DNA of 64,000 bases from Blastocystis hominis (GCF_000151665.1 NW_013171867.1:312946-376945), one strand, 5' to 3'; positions 32,220 through 43,871 are shown, counted from the first letter of the stretch. The notes: generated by a model not told the origin, from the letters alone. Translations and numbers: made by a program.

Positions 32220-33322
32220 TCACTTCTGCGCCGCAATTCCGTCCTTCAAGCCGCTCATCTGCTCCAGCGCCAGCAGCAGCGCCTGCGTGCCCAACTTCCC
32301 GTGGCCCTGCGCCTTCACCGCCATGTACAGCTGGTGAGCGAGCGCGAGTCCCGGCAAGCACAAATTCATCTGCTTGGCTTCGTCCAGAGCGATTCCCATA
32401 TCCTTAATGAAGTGTTCCACGAAGAAGCCGGGATCGAAGTTGCGCTTGACCATGCGCGGGCCGAGATTGCTGATACTCCACGAGCCCGCTGCGCCGGTGC
32501 TCACGGCAGCAATCACATCGTCGAGATTCAATCCCGCCTTGTACCCATACAGAAGACTCTCGCAAACGCCGATCTGGACAGAAGGGAAAGCATAGAAAGC
32601 ATTACCATGTTCGTGGCGATGAGAATCTGATTACACATCTTGGTGTGCTGGCCGCAGCCCGCTCCTCCCATGTATCGGATGTTCGTTCCCATGCACTACG
32701 ATCAAATGAAGAGAAGATTCACGTACTTGGAAGAGAGGCATGACACGATCGAAGATCTCGCGGTCTCCTCCGACCATAATCGCGAGTTTCGCATCGCGAG
32801 CGCCGACATCGCCTCCAGACACTACGCATTACACACTCGATGAGCTGGAGCTTACCCGGGGCATCCAGAGAGAATACATTCTTCTTCTTGGCGGCCTCGT
32901 AAATTTCTACAGCCAATGAAGGCTGGCTGGTGGTCATGTCCACAACGATGCCTCCTTCCTACATAATAGGCCGATGAATGAGCAAGATTATACATGGATA
33001 CCGGCCAAAATGCCGTTTTCTCCCAGAACCACTTCTCGAACATCATAGGGGAAACTAGATCGCACGCGTGAAAAAAAAGCATACCCAACGATCGAGAACA
33101 CGACATCAGAATTTTCGGCCACTTCCTTGGGCGAATTCGCAACCACAGCTCCTTCAGCAGCCAACTCCTTGCACTTCTCAGCAGTACGATTATACTAGAG
33201 TCGAGCTTGCTCCAAATACTCACGATCGTTGCCTTATATCCATTTTTCATAAGATTACGGCACATGGACTTTCCCATCACGCCAATTCCAATAAATCCAA
33301 TCTTTGTATTCTCCGGATTCAT
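32220..33322 (-). CDS. 3-hydroxyisobutyrate dehydrogenase family protein
   Basis: Seven exons (introns of 29, 30, 35, 34, 31 and 32 nt) give 303 residues. It is a beta-hydroxyacid dehydrogenase: Rossmann [12 protein letters not shown] at the N-terminus, DMTTSQPS signature, [18 protein letters not shown] substrate-binding block, and catalytic lysine in [13 protein letters not shown]. Members oxidise 3-hydroxyisobutyrate (valine breakdown) or reduce succinic semialdehyde/glyoxylate; the sequence alone does not decide. The start at 33322 is the only ATG giving the normal N-terminus; no clear organelle presequence precedes it. Confidence 0.92.
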
Positions 33323-33440
33323 TTCCCGCAAACCGCCGACAACAGTACCAAAAAACTATGCAATCCGGATTTCCTTGCCGATCTCCAACAAACACCACAC
33401 CACATCACACAATACAACCCCCTTTCTTCCTTCGTCCCCT

Positions 33441-36333
33441 CTAGTTCTTTCCCTTGCGCCCCTTCCTCGCCGCCTTGGCATCGCGCACGCGCTCATACAC
33501 GGCCCACCGTCGATTGAACTCTTCTCCCTCGGGCGCGTCTTCGCTCCACGCCGCTCCCCACTCCTACCTTCCGTGCACGCGCTGTCGATGCACCCGCAGA
33601 ACTTCTCGGCGTCGTCCTCGCAGGGCTGCTCGCATCCGCCCTCCACGCCCTTTCCGATCGCCTTCACCAGCGCGTTGAACGCGAACACGTGGCCCTCCGA
33701 CCCCAGCTTCGACACTGCGAAGTACCGCTTGTTGTTGCTCCGCGCGTGCTCCCGCGCCAGCTCGAACGACGCGCCCGCCGCGCCGCCCAGGTACACGCGG
33801 TCGATCGAGAACGCCGACTCCGACGCCGTGCACCCCACGAACCGGTACTCCTTGCCGCTTTCCGCGGGGAGCCGCGGCTCGTGCTGCGCCTGGTACGACG
33901 CCGTGGGGTCGGTCGCCGCGCGCGGCTTCACGCGGTAGATGCGGACGATCCAGTGCTCCGAGGTGAACGCCTCCTCGAGGTACTTCAGGTGGATGTGCTT
34001 CTCCTAGGGGGAAAACCGCGGGGCAGAGAGTACGCCGACGACGGCGTGGCGGTTGACGTCGTAGCCGGGCTGCTGGTTGTAGCTGAGCCGCACCTCGCTG
34101 AAGCGGTAGTAGGAGAGGCGGTAGAGAAGGGAGTTCCGCATGGTGGGCGTGGCGTCGGCGTCGATTCGGTACTGCCCCGCGTTGAAGAAGTTGGCCTCCT
34201 GCACGTCGTCGGGGTAGACGCCCGACGCGATGCGGATCATCCAGAGGAATTTGTTGATGTCGTCGCCGCTGTAGCCGATGAAGCCGCCGAAGATCACGAG
34301 CACGTAGTCGACGTCGAGGCTTCGGAGAATCGGATAGGCTTGCTCTTCGGTGGACGCGAACGCCTGCGCGTTAAAAAACAAAGAGAGAAAAAGAAAGTAC
34401 GCGACCCACGGTAGCGATGTGCGTATTGTTCCAGGTGTTGTTATCGACGATGACGGTGCGGTTGCCCATGCCGGCCATTTGATAGCCGTAGTCCCACCAC
34501 GACATGAACTTCGCGTGCTCGTCGGTGTTCATGCGCATCCAGTAATACGCTTCGCGGTAGTCGTCGAGGATCGTGCGCGTGCCATCGCGGTTCTGCGACG
34601 CTGCGAGTTAGAAGGGAGAAGAGAAGAAGAAGCCAACCGATCACGATGGAGGGCGAGGAGTACGCTTCCGACGAAATGAAGCTGCAGTGCATCGTGTAGA
34701 AGATCAGACTCGCGTAGACGACGAACAGCACGCTCACGACGGGCGGCGTGGCGAGCGTCGGGATCTCTGCATGAGCTCCGTTCCGAATTCATCACTCTTC
34801 TTCTCTTTATTCACCTCCACGTCCTGTCCCGCGTAGCGGAGATACGCCATGAAGCGCCGAATCAGCCCCGAGAAGCCTTCCGCGGCCAAAATACACGCGA
34901 TGGGCGCCAGAGTCAGCATGAGACGAATCATGATGCCCGCGAAGTACCACGAGACCGTGCCGTAGAGGATCAGGAAGATGTTGCCGTCGCTGATCTCCTT
35001 GAAGAGGAGGTAGATGCCGACGGGGGCGAGCGGGACCACGATTTGGAGATCGAGGAAGAAGGTGGTCCACGTGGTGGGCTGATGCTCCGAGACCGACGCG
35101 ATGATCGGGATGTACTTGGTGGCATAGGTGGGGTCCAGGAGCGTGAGCGAGCGGCCCGTCCAGCGAGTGACTCTACGGATGAGCCGAGCGCGGCGGGACC
35201 ACCCGAGGACCTGGATCAGAACGAGGAGAATCACGACGGAGACGACGAACGCGAAGATCGCGTAGAGGAGATAGCGGTAGTACTTCTTGGGGAGCTGGTC
35301 GTAGGCGAACACCAGCAAGGCGTAGCCTAGAAGGAAGGGCGAGAGAGGGGAGAATACACTGCAGACCGATGAAAACGCCGTGGGAGATGATGCACTCGGC
35401 TTGCTTGACCACGTTGAAGCCCACGAAGGGGATCTGCATCGCCAGAATCGAGCCCAGGATGTAGAAGGTCGTGTACGCGATGTAGAGACGATGCGAATAC
35501 CGGCCTAGGCGTCAAGGAGAAGCGCGAGCCGCACGGATGAGCACCATCAGAACCACGTAAATCGGGATGATGTTGATGATGAACACGTAGCCTCCCCACG
35601 ACGCCACCATGTAGAAATAGCTCAACGCGCAGCACGCAGAGACGAGGAGCGAGCCGGTGTTCACGCTCTTCACCCACAGGTAGAACGTGAAGATCATCGC
35701 GAAGATAGCCACCGCTTCGTAATCGTACGAGCCGCCCACAGACCGAGAGATGTACGAGGGAACCAGACCCACCAGCGCGGAGGCCAGCAGAGCCGTGTTC
35801 GTGCGACGCGTCGCTTCGTAGGTCAGGAGATACGACGCGATGGCCGTGGCGGCAGCGAAAATGGGGGCGATGAACACACACACGTTACGCACCTGGATTG
35901 TGAAGTGAAGCATGTTCAGAATCTTGTGCACCACGTAGGAAGTTCCCATCAAGCCAGGATACGCGGTTCCTCCCACAATTCGACCCAGAGGATACCAGGA
36001 ACGATCATCCATCCAGTTGAGGAACTCGTACGGGCCGGACCACGACAGGAACTTGGTGGCACGATAGTTAAACCAGGGATCGTACTCGTGAATTACCTAG
36101 CCGTCATGACCGCTGCAAACCACTACAGACTCGTAACGCACAACGGCGAATAGACGAATCAGAAAAGCGAGAAGGCAAATAAGACCCAGAATGGAGTAAC
36201 GGAGCACAGGGGAGAAAGTGTCATCGCACTCATCCTTGCATCCAGTATCTGCCTCTGCAAAGCTGACTGGTTTCAACAAACCAACGTCTTCCGCTTGCTC
36301 TACCTTCTTTTTGTTCAATGTAGCAGGTGCCAT
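33441..36333 (-). CDS. STT3: Oligosaccharyltransferase catalytic subunit STT3
   Basis: Nine exons (introns at 36097-36126, 35505-35534, 35327-35357, 34765-34814, 34601-34637, 34364-34400, 34004-34033, 33524-33567) give 867 residues. STT3 transfers lipid-linked glycan to Asn in the ER lumen. Seen: the first acidic motif in [10 protein letters not shown], a second in GSYDYE (commonly DNE; D and E are kept), about a dozen membrane segments, and WWDYG at about residues 553-557 with the following [18 protein letters not shown]. The lumenal C-terminus carries an unusual cysteine cluster ([20 protein letters not shown]) and ends in a basic tail. With the GH47 mannosidase, PDI and UBE2J it forms an ER glycoprotein set in this window. 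Confidence 0.95.
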
Positions 36334-36503
36334 TTTAATTAAAACTCTTTAACCGTTCGTTCACGTCCAAAGAGACACAAGGAAACCTTGAAATTGATAT
36401 TCTTACTGGTTCGAATTCCGACATTTTCCGGTTTTCCAGTATTTCAGCCAAATTTGGGTGTTCTGTCTTGACTCACTTTTCGGGATTTCAATCGATTATA
36501 GAA

Positions 36504-37471
36504 ATGTCTTTTGAGAGCGATAGTGATGACAATGGCCTGCAGTTGCTGAATGGAAAGTCTCAGGAGCGAACAAAGCAGAGAACCGAAATTGCAAAGAAAC
36601 AGAAACAGCTGCTGGATGAACTCGTTGATATGAGAGTCAAGATGCAGAGCCTTCTCGTTCTCATGAACAAGCTCCCTCAAGTTGCATCGCTTTGCTTTTT
36701 GTCATTTATAGGGAAAGCTGCGCAACGAATTCGTAAACCGAAATGAAGAAATCAAGACAAAGATGAATTCTCTTCAATCCTGTAAGTTTGGTTCCCTCCT
36801 TCTTATTTCCAGCATTTTCTGGACTCGTTGACAACATGATTCAGTGCGATATGAAAATCGCTGAGCGGATTGACGATCTGTATGGAAATCCCGCGACTTT
36901 TGGGAGCGTGAAAGCCATGGCCTCTTCGCTCACTCCGCGCGACGGAAATCATCTGTTCGCCTGTCTGAACGCAATGACTACACGCAAACGCGCCTGGGAA
37001 GAGTCTACCGCGGAGCATTGGGAAAAGCGCGCCCAGGTGCAGTCGGGAAAAACGCTGAAGCTCACTGCGATGAACCGCAGCATTTTCGACCAAGTGGAGA
37101 GCATCCTCGAAGATGATATCCGTTGGCACAAACGATGCACTGTTCTCCGCGGAGATTACCAGATCGTCGGAGAGGAGAGCAATCCCGAGGATGATGGACA
37201 ACGTCGCAACGGGAGCGTGTATGATGATCAAGATTTCTACAACAGTTTGCTAAATCAGTACGCTGCTCTCTCGATGAACAACACAGCGACGCTGCTGCAG
37301 AAACGACAGTCGAAGAAGAAGGAAGTACAGCGGAAGGCGAGTAAAGGGCGCAAGCTGATTTACACGGTCCATCCCAAATTGCAGAACTTTTGCACGCCGG
37401 AGAAGTATCCTCCTGCGAATATTGATGTGGATCAACTGTTTTCTTCGCTGTTTGGAAAGAAGCCGAAGTAA
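36504..37471 (+). CDS. AATF/Bfr2-like ribosome biogenesis factor
   Basis: Exons 36504-36679, 36711-36781 and 36813-37471 give 301 residues. The C-terminal half matches the AATF-Che1/TRAUB domains of yeast Bfr2 and animal AATF: VYDDQDFYNSLLNQY, then KASKGRKLIYTVHPKLQNF, and the terminal DQLFSSLFGKK. The N-terminal part is an acidic and helical leucine-zipper-like region (QKQLLDELVDMRVKMQSLL). These proteins act in the small-subunit processome during early 18S rRNA maturation. It is shorter than animal AATF, mostly in the acidic N-terminus. Head-to-head with STT3, with 170 bp between the starts. Confidence 0.88.
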
Positions 37472-37559
37472 TCATTGTCGTGTTTTTCTCAGTTGGCCGT
37501 GTTTTTACCTTATATCTTATTTTATCTCTTTATTCGATTTCTTTTGTTTGATTAAAACG

Positions 37560-38854
37560 ATGTCTGTGCCTACAGAGAGATTTGACCTGTCTCAAACGAA
37601 TCATGGGGAACGGGCTCGTTCTTCATCCTATTACGTTTTTCGGCATCCAACGCCTCGTACTACATCGGGAGTTGCCTGTGATCCTAGATCCGCTCAGTGT
37701 TCAAACGAATGATCTGAATGTGTCAGATAGCGACCAACTCCTAAACAGCTCGGAATCTACAAATGCACAGTATTCTTCAGGCGGGGTTTTCTCCTTTGAT
37801 CCATCCGCCACTTACACACAACAACCAGTTTTAGTCTCCACAGTGGTAGAAAGACCTTATCCTGGCTATGTAAGGCATGATACTCCCTTTATCCAACATG
37901 TCATTAGTGAAATGGAGGAAGAAAAGGTCGAAATCATCGATAGTGCGTTACAATCACTTTTAGCGCGTGTCAAGGTCGAAGCGGAACTCAGTGAAGTGGA
38001 GTATGGAAAGCTTCTGAAGCAGATTGAGTGTGGGAAAGTCAAGAATGTGTACGAACTGATCGATTCCTGCTTGGCTATGTAAGTGTGAATGAGAGAAGTA
38101 TCAAAACGCAGACACGATTTCTCTCCCATCTACTTTATCATCTATCCTACACAGCAGGAATCGACATCTGATTCAGCAACGGATGCACTTCAAGTGATGA
38201 ATGAAGATGACATTGAAATACCAAGCAAGGAGTCGCTGGATCTGATCAATGCAGCTCCTTTGTCGTTCCAGCCAGGTAGTTTGGCTGGGACTTCGGTCGG
38301 AATTCCCCTCGGAATCCCCATTGGAATCCCAGTGATGATTGCCGATATTGGAATTGAGTGAGGACGCTATCATTATTGATTGATTCTAGAGACCTTCCAG
38401 TGGTCTTTGTCTATGCATCCACGCTGTGTGGAACATGCCTTGTTAGAGAAACAAAATCGTGGAAGGAATTGTTCGTCACAGTATCGCGGGAGGCATTAGC
38501 TGTGTACGATCAAGTTCAGTCCTGGAGAGTGAGAGAAACGCCACAGTTCTTCATTTCATTTTGTTCTACCATGGTAAAAAAGTGTAAAAATGAGTAAAAA
38601 GTGTAGAGTGTGAGTAATGAACTCATGGATCATGACATTTGGTATTTTAAAATTGAAACGGTTGGGTGGAAAAAGATAAAATTCTTTCCAAAATGGAGAA
38701 AGCGTGGGTGTTACCATTACTCTATGTTCTAGACGAAACCGTGGTTGCGATCGGAAGTAAAAACCGGCGTGTTGAAATGTTCTTCAAAGAAGCGGTTACA
38801 AGGAGTTTGAGTGCACTAGTAAACGATTCTTTGTCACTTTTTTGTTGGAAATGA
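37560..38854 (+). CDS. Unknown protein
   Basis: I join six exons (37560-37656, 37688-38078, 38112-38357, 38390-38573, 38607-38660, 38699-38854) into 375 codons plus TGA. The last intron (38661-38698) is tentative. No family recognised. The product has an N-terminal polar region, an acidic helical segment (EMEEEKVEIIDSALQSLL), and a GIPLGIPIGIPVMI run. Its TGA overlaps the ATG of the SNAPC1 gene (ATGA), so the two genes share bases; no full TGTTTGTT lies between them, and the true 3' end may lie slightly upstream. Confidence 0.55.
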
Positions 38855-39640
38855 TTTTGGACTTTGAAGTACTGGCCGAGTTATTTGCGACAGTCTGATT
38901 TGAGTCACCTTTTGTGATGTTGTAGAAGAAGACATTTTGCTGGGAAGATTTTCGGCAGCTTTGGATCGAAAGAAAGTTTAATCTAGTGCAAGAAAAGCTA
39001 GCAACGATGGGAAAGAATCGATCTGAAACGATTGTATATACTGTATACTTAAGACAATGCTATTTTGAACTACTAAGTGGGATTCACAGTTTCTTGAATT
39101 CATTTTAGAAAGGTTTGTCACTGAACTCGATCTTTATCGATCAGTTGCTTTTTTGTATTCTCTCTATACTCTATACATTACTCAACTCGGATTTCTCGAT
39201 GACGAAGATAATGGGGACAATGGCGATTCGCAGTTACCAATTGTCTCGATTCCGATTGATCTGAGTATGAACTATGGCATGGATTGACTGTAGACTGTAT
39301 GAAGATGATCAACCTACTTGCTCACACGTGTTTCACAATGCGACCTTCAACGGATGATGTAATCACAGTGATGCACACACTTCTCTCTAAAAAAGCGTAT
39401 TTAATCTGTGCTCGCATGCCTTCCTACGTCGAATCACCCAAACCAACGCCTTCCAAACTCACCGAATCTTCCCTGAGCTCCTTGTTAAAGCTCGATTCTC
39501 TGGAATCATTAGAGAAAGAATACAGGGAATCGTCGCAGTTGGCGATCACGAATTCCATTAAGCAGGTGATTCAAGAGCTTTCGACGAACGAAAGTGATGT
39601 CGTTCAGAGCGCATATACTCCGCGAACCAAAGAGGTTTGA
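38851..39640 (+). CDS. SNAPC1-like (SNAP43) subunit of the snRNA-activating complex
   Basis: Exons 38851-38892, 38926-39075, 39108-39264 and 39294-39640 give 231 residues. The N-terminal half is colinear with SNAPC1: WEDFRQLWIERKFNLV against FEDFTELWRNMKFGTI, a helical middle, then SVAFLYSLYTLYITQL against GALYLLYGLYNTQL. SNAPC1 binds the proximal sequence element and recruits RNA polymerase II/III to snRNA genes. A further 32-nt intron (39635-39666) would extend the protein by about 25 basic residues into a frame without a genomic stop, so two 3' ends are possible. Gene starts inside the end of the preceding frame. Confidence 0.75.
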
Positions 39641-39764
39641 ATGCAACTACAAGAAATGAGGTTTAGAGAAACACAGGCGAGAAGAGAGGCCAATACCACA
39701 AACAAATCGAGGCTTTTAAAAAGAAGAGAGAGCGATTGGACTGATGTTTTTGTTCACAAACACT

Positions 39765-41637
39765 TCACAAAATCAGTTTCGATAGTTTCTCATTAATCTC
39801 CAACACAGTTTGAATGGCTTTCAGTCGTTCTTCGCGACTTCTTCCAGGATTCACAGCCTCCACCGTGCTTATCAGTTCATCCAACGCCTCCAAATCCTTC
39901 GACAGATTGATGGTCCACCCGTTTCCCTCCTTTAGTCGGTCCAGCATCTTGCGACAAAGCACAACACGAACACGTTGAATGGCTTCTTCATCGCTTCCTT
40001 TCAAAAACACGAAATCGTTTTTCTCTCGATGGACGATCTCCAACTCCACGCCATCGATTCCAAGACTTGTTGTGAGTTGCTCCTGTAAATCATTTTGCTT
40101 CCACGAGCCAATCAAATGGATGGGCTGAGGAGGAAGCGCCAGCATGATTTGTTCTCTTCGAACTCGTGCAATTCCCAAATCTACCAACGAAAACCAGCCA
40201 ACGGAAATGGCTTTTGACACAATTTGCTTCTGCTCTTTCATCGCAATGAGAGCAAACGAGAGTGTCCAAATGCTCGAAACGACGCTGTCCTCTGTGTGAG
40301 CAATACAAAGCGTGTGCGACGATCCTGCATTGAAAACAATGGAGTGAATCGTTGCGCTCACTTCGCCCTGCAAATCCTCCACAAGAACGAGCAGAGAACT
40401 CACACAGGATGGAAGCGATTGATTCAATTCGCACAAAATCATGGAGTCACTTAAATGCAACCGAACGGCTTCGGGTGAAATAGAAACCTGCGAAAACAGC
40501 CGATTGGTTTCCTTTTCCCACTCAAGCTGGTTGAATTGCGCGATGTTTCGAGAATGAATGTGTGATATGATGGAGGTGGATCGCTTCAATTCACGAAACG
40601 CTGATGAAGATTCGATTGTTCGTTCGGACATCGAATTCCAAATCGAAGAATTCACTTCAATTTGTGTCACCGACCCCGATTCTGACAAGCACAACAATAA
40701 TGAATTCGAAACAAACAAGAAATCGATGAGATTCGAAGCGATGGAGATCGTTTCGAGCGATGGATAGACACAAATCATTCCATTCGACAAGCCAATCACA
40801 CGATCATTCCACACATTTCGAATTCCATTTTGATTCTCAAAGAATTGAAGTGATTTTTCTTCTTCTTCTTTTATCCACAACCCATCCAGCGAATCCACGA
40901 GAATTAATCGATGATTCGTTTTCCGAATGAAGGAAATCGAACGGTTTTGAAGATGACAGACAGAGCGTTGCTCATGAGAGGAAACTTGGTAGGCAATTCC
41001 TTCGTCGGTTCCTACGTAGAGGAACGGGCCAAATGAAGTAAACGATGTAATGTGCCAAGTGGGATGTGTGCTGAAGAGAGATTGGTGGATTTGACAGGGA
41101 GCGAATTCGATGGATATCAGCCAGATTTGATTAATGAGATCGACTCCATAAAATTCATAGCTCTGACCTCCTTTTGTTAGCAAATGAATGGGTGGAATAA
41201 ATTCACTTTGATCTTCTTCGGATTGAATCTCACAATAGTAGACACTCCGGAAGTGTTTTGTTGGAATGGATATCGATGGATTTCCTGTTCGATGGTAATT
41301 GACTTTTCCTTCCTTCGAAATCTCAAGAATAGAGTGCGCTCCAGACAAATGAAAGGCAAGTAAGTATCCTAGATCCTCTCTTTCGAAAAAGGCACAAGCA
41401 GTGATTTCTTCACTAAATACGATATCAATCTTTCTCGTTAGTCACAGTAAAATCAATTACTCGAGATTGTTTTACAGCTATACAGTGAATTCGCTGTTTG
41501 GATCTCTGCAGGGCAATCCAACGAGCCGATCCCTACACATTAAGATCGCTATGAAGGAATACATAGAGAAAAGCAGATTTGCACAGGTTCTTTGAAAAGG
41601 GTGGCAAAAAGGCGATTTCCTTTCTTACCAAGTTCAT
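39765..41637 (-). CDS. Unknown protein, probable beta-propeller
   Basis: Exons 41637-41563, 41532-41461 and 41429-39765 give 603 residues. I do not recognise the family. The first ~300 residues alternate short hydrophobic strands with polar turns at WD40-like spacing (FLYVGTDEGIAYQV, HRLILVDSLDGLWI, RVIGLSNGMICVYPS), suggesting one beta-propeller. The C-terminal ~120 residues are helical, ending EERLKAIQTVLEINEKLSKL. No WD signature is kept. It could be a divergent subunit of a trafficking or nuclear complex. The large exon codes for 555 residues without an intron, unusual in this window. It ends convergent with SNAPC1, with TGTTTGTG on its strand downstream. Confidence 0.7.
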
Positions 41638-41685
41638 AGCATACTCCTCTGTCTACCAACAGAAGCAAACTCTGCGTTGTCTCCA

Positions 41686-41693
41686 AACAAACA
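41686..41693 (-). terminator. TGTTTGTT motif completing RABGGTB by polyadenylation
   Basis: Exact octamer on the minus strand within the open RABGGTB frame; the next gene on the same strand starts 49 bp further on. Confidence 0.8.
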
Positions 41694-41697
41694 CAAG

Positions 41698-42901
41698 TAT
41701 AACAATTCAGCAGTTAGTCCCATTCTTTCAATTACAGGCATGGGGAGTGCATAAGCGGGATGAATATGCGTCGAAGGAATGTCTATTCATTAGGATTCGC
41801 TTCCCCTCATTCATCTACTTTGCTCATCCAAATATCCAAGCATGATCGCTCCAGCAATTCCAAAATACGTGTGATACAAATCGCGTTCGTCCATCGGGCG
41901 ATCGCTCAACCCACCTCGCGGATCCTGGCACTTCAAGATGAAGTTGATCAATCCCTGCTTATCGAGTGGAACGTGGTCTATTCACTCAGAACCAATCGCT
42001 ATTATACTCAGAATGATCATCGCAGACAAACTCCACCAGCTATAGCACAGATCGCACTGTTTCTCGGGACGGCCGTTTAGGCCTCCGCTATCCACCTGGC
42101 GATAATCGAGCCAATGGCCTAGTGTTAAAGAAGCACAAAGCGAAGCACAGAGACGATCGACGTTGCATCGATGAATCTCATGGAGAATGGAGAGCGCTCC
42201 GATCGCACAGAAGACCATGCCTGAATGGCTTTCCGCTCCGGGAATGGATCCGAACCCTGCAATAAAGGAGAAGAGCAAGAACAAACCGCCATCGATGTTT
42301 TGACAACTGCAGATGTACTTGGCGATTTGCTCGCGATCCAGTTCTTCGAGCTTGCCGAGAAGGGCCATGCTCTGGACAGCGCAATAATTGAAGCGGAGAT
42401 CTAATTCGCCGTACTTGTCGGTGATAAACGAACCATCAGGTTGGTAGAGAGACAGAATGAAGGAAACTACCTTGTCTTTATCGATTACATCCATCTTATC
42501 GCAGATTGCAAGAATTTGGAGAGCGCTCAGCGTGTACCTACCGTTTTTGCGAGACTCTAAAAATACACAAGATTGGAGTCGTGATTCAAATTGCCTCCAA
42601 ATCCTCCGTCCTCATTCTGACACTGTTTAACCCAATCCACAAGTCCCTCTTTGTCCATTCGATCACCAGCATTCAGAATTTCCAAAGCGCACAGCCCCCA
42701 GTACGCACCGCTCATTCGTAAGTGTTCGGTTGCGATCTAAGCAGTAACAGCTAAAACAGCAAAAACTACCGCTGTGAGTGTGTCTTTTTCATTTCCAACT
42801 TTAATGATATAATCTATGTGTTTTTCTCGAATGAATGTGTCGCAGTACTCCATGATTGTAGAGATTTGTTGAATCTTGAAGGCTAATTTGGGGGATCCCA
42901 T
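41698..42901 (-). CDS. RABGGTB: Rab geranylgeranyltransferase beta subunit
   Basis: Exons 42901-42770, 42736-42567, 42537-42287, 42256-42149, 42118-42008, 41977-41819 and 41782 to about 41698 encode the beta subunit of GGTase II, which prenylates Rab C-termini. Seen: [26 protein letters not shown], alpha-alpha repeats with [43 protein letters not shown] with the zinc-binding Asp and Cys, and the zinc His in RDLYHTYFG. The frame has no genomic stop before TGTTTGTT at 41686-41693. Cleavage four bases upstream leaves TA, completed to TAA by poly(A). The protein ends near the family's usual C-terminus. Confidence 0.92.
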
Positions 42902-42923
42902 GATACGCAAAAGAAACTGTTCT
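42902..42923. promoter_or_regulatory. 22-bp divergent start region (RABGGTB / RRM gene)
   Basis: The start codons of two divergent genes are separated by only 22 bp. Any promoter must overlap both coding regions, and 5' UTRs must be extremely short. No TATA-like element seen. Confidence 0.6.
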
Positions 42924-43805
42924 ATGGATGCAGAGAGTATGATTTTCGTGTCTTTGTGATTGTATAGCACATAGAAGGAGTGTCATCGTATCTCCAGTAA
43001 CAGTGGATCTCACGTTCGGATTGTTGGCTCTTGTGTGATGAATAGGTTGGGAGTGATTCAAAAAGCGTTTTCTGAAATTGGCGAGTTGGATAGTGTTCGT
43101 CTGGATGATTATTATTCTGTACGTGTTTGATGTAAAAGAATTCTAACTTTGCAGTGCGCAATTGTTACATTTAAGGACCGAGAATCAGTAGCGAAAGCAC
43201 TCAAGAGAGATGGAGCGAGTATTCAGGGAACGACAGTGTCAATCCGTCCATCCAAGTCTGTAGTCTTCGTTTCAATAAATGGGTAGAGGCGATAAAGACT
43301 TGGATGTGGATGGTTTTGAAAAGCGTGCGTTTATGATTTTATCAAACCCGGAAGAGGACCAAGAGCGTTTGTTGAAGCGCGAACTGCTGTCCCTGGGATC
43401 AGAAGAAGCGAAAGCGTTCCGAGAAGCATATAGCAAGTGTGCCACGATCGTTGCGACGCGAAAGCGGTTCGACGAGGCCGTTGCCGCTGCGGACGATCCG
43501 AACTATCAGCTGTGTTTTATTCATTGCTGTCGTTATATAGGCCGAAAGTTGGGTTCCCTTCATCCAATTCGGATTCTGATTCCCATGGATCGTCCAGTTC
43601 TGCTTCCGATTCTTCCTTCGACTCGAGATCGAGATCGAGATCGAGAAGTCGAAGCCATCGAAGTCATCGAAGTCATCGAAGTCATCGAAGTCATCGAAGT
43701 CATCGAAGTCATCGAAGTCATCGAAGTCATCGAAGCCATCGGAGTCATCGAAGTCATAGTTCCGACTCAGATTCACATCGGAAAAGTCATCATTATCGTG
43801 AATAA
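42924..43805 (+). CDS. SR-type splicing factor: RRM plus Arg/Ser/His repeat tail
   Basis: Six exons (42924-42936, 42968-43013, 43046-43118, 43155-43255, 43287-43511, 43541-43805; introns 29-36 nt) give 240 residues. The N-terminal ~75 residues form one RRM: strand RRSVIVSP, helix LGVIQKAFSEIGELDSVRL, degenerate RNP1 CAIVTF, helix DRESVAKALKRDG, last strand GTTVSIRPSK. A helical linker follows, then a tail of Ser/Asp, RS dipeptides and about a dozen Ser-His-Arg units. Such a tail is the phosphorylated RS domain of splicing regulators, here with histidine, which can target nuclear speckles. Particularly relevant in a genome with hundreds of tiny introns. Confidence 0.8.
43643..43760 (+). repeat. 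Tandem 9-bp repeat (CATCGAAGT) encoding Ser-His-Arg
   Basis: About twelve near-identical CATCGAAGT units in tandem. The uniformity of synonymous codons suggests slippage expansion. Confidence 0.85.
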
Positions 43806-43871
43806 CAAGCATCCATTGTTTGCAATTGCAACACTATTCTTCTTTGTTCCACACGCTCCTCCTAAAAAGCA

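Noticed and set aside
36405-36430. tRNA-like GGTTCGAATTCC
   Set aside because: No flanking T-stem or acceptor pairing; it lies in the upstream region between STT3 and AATF.
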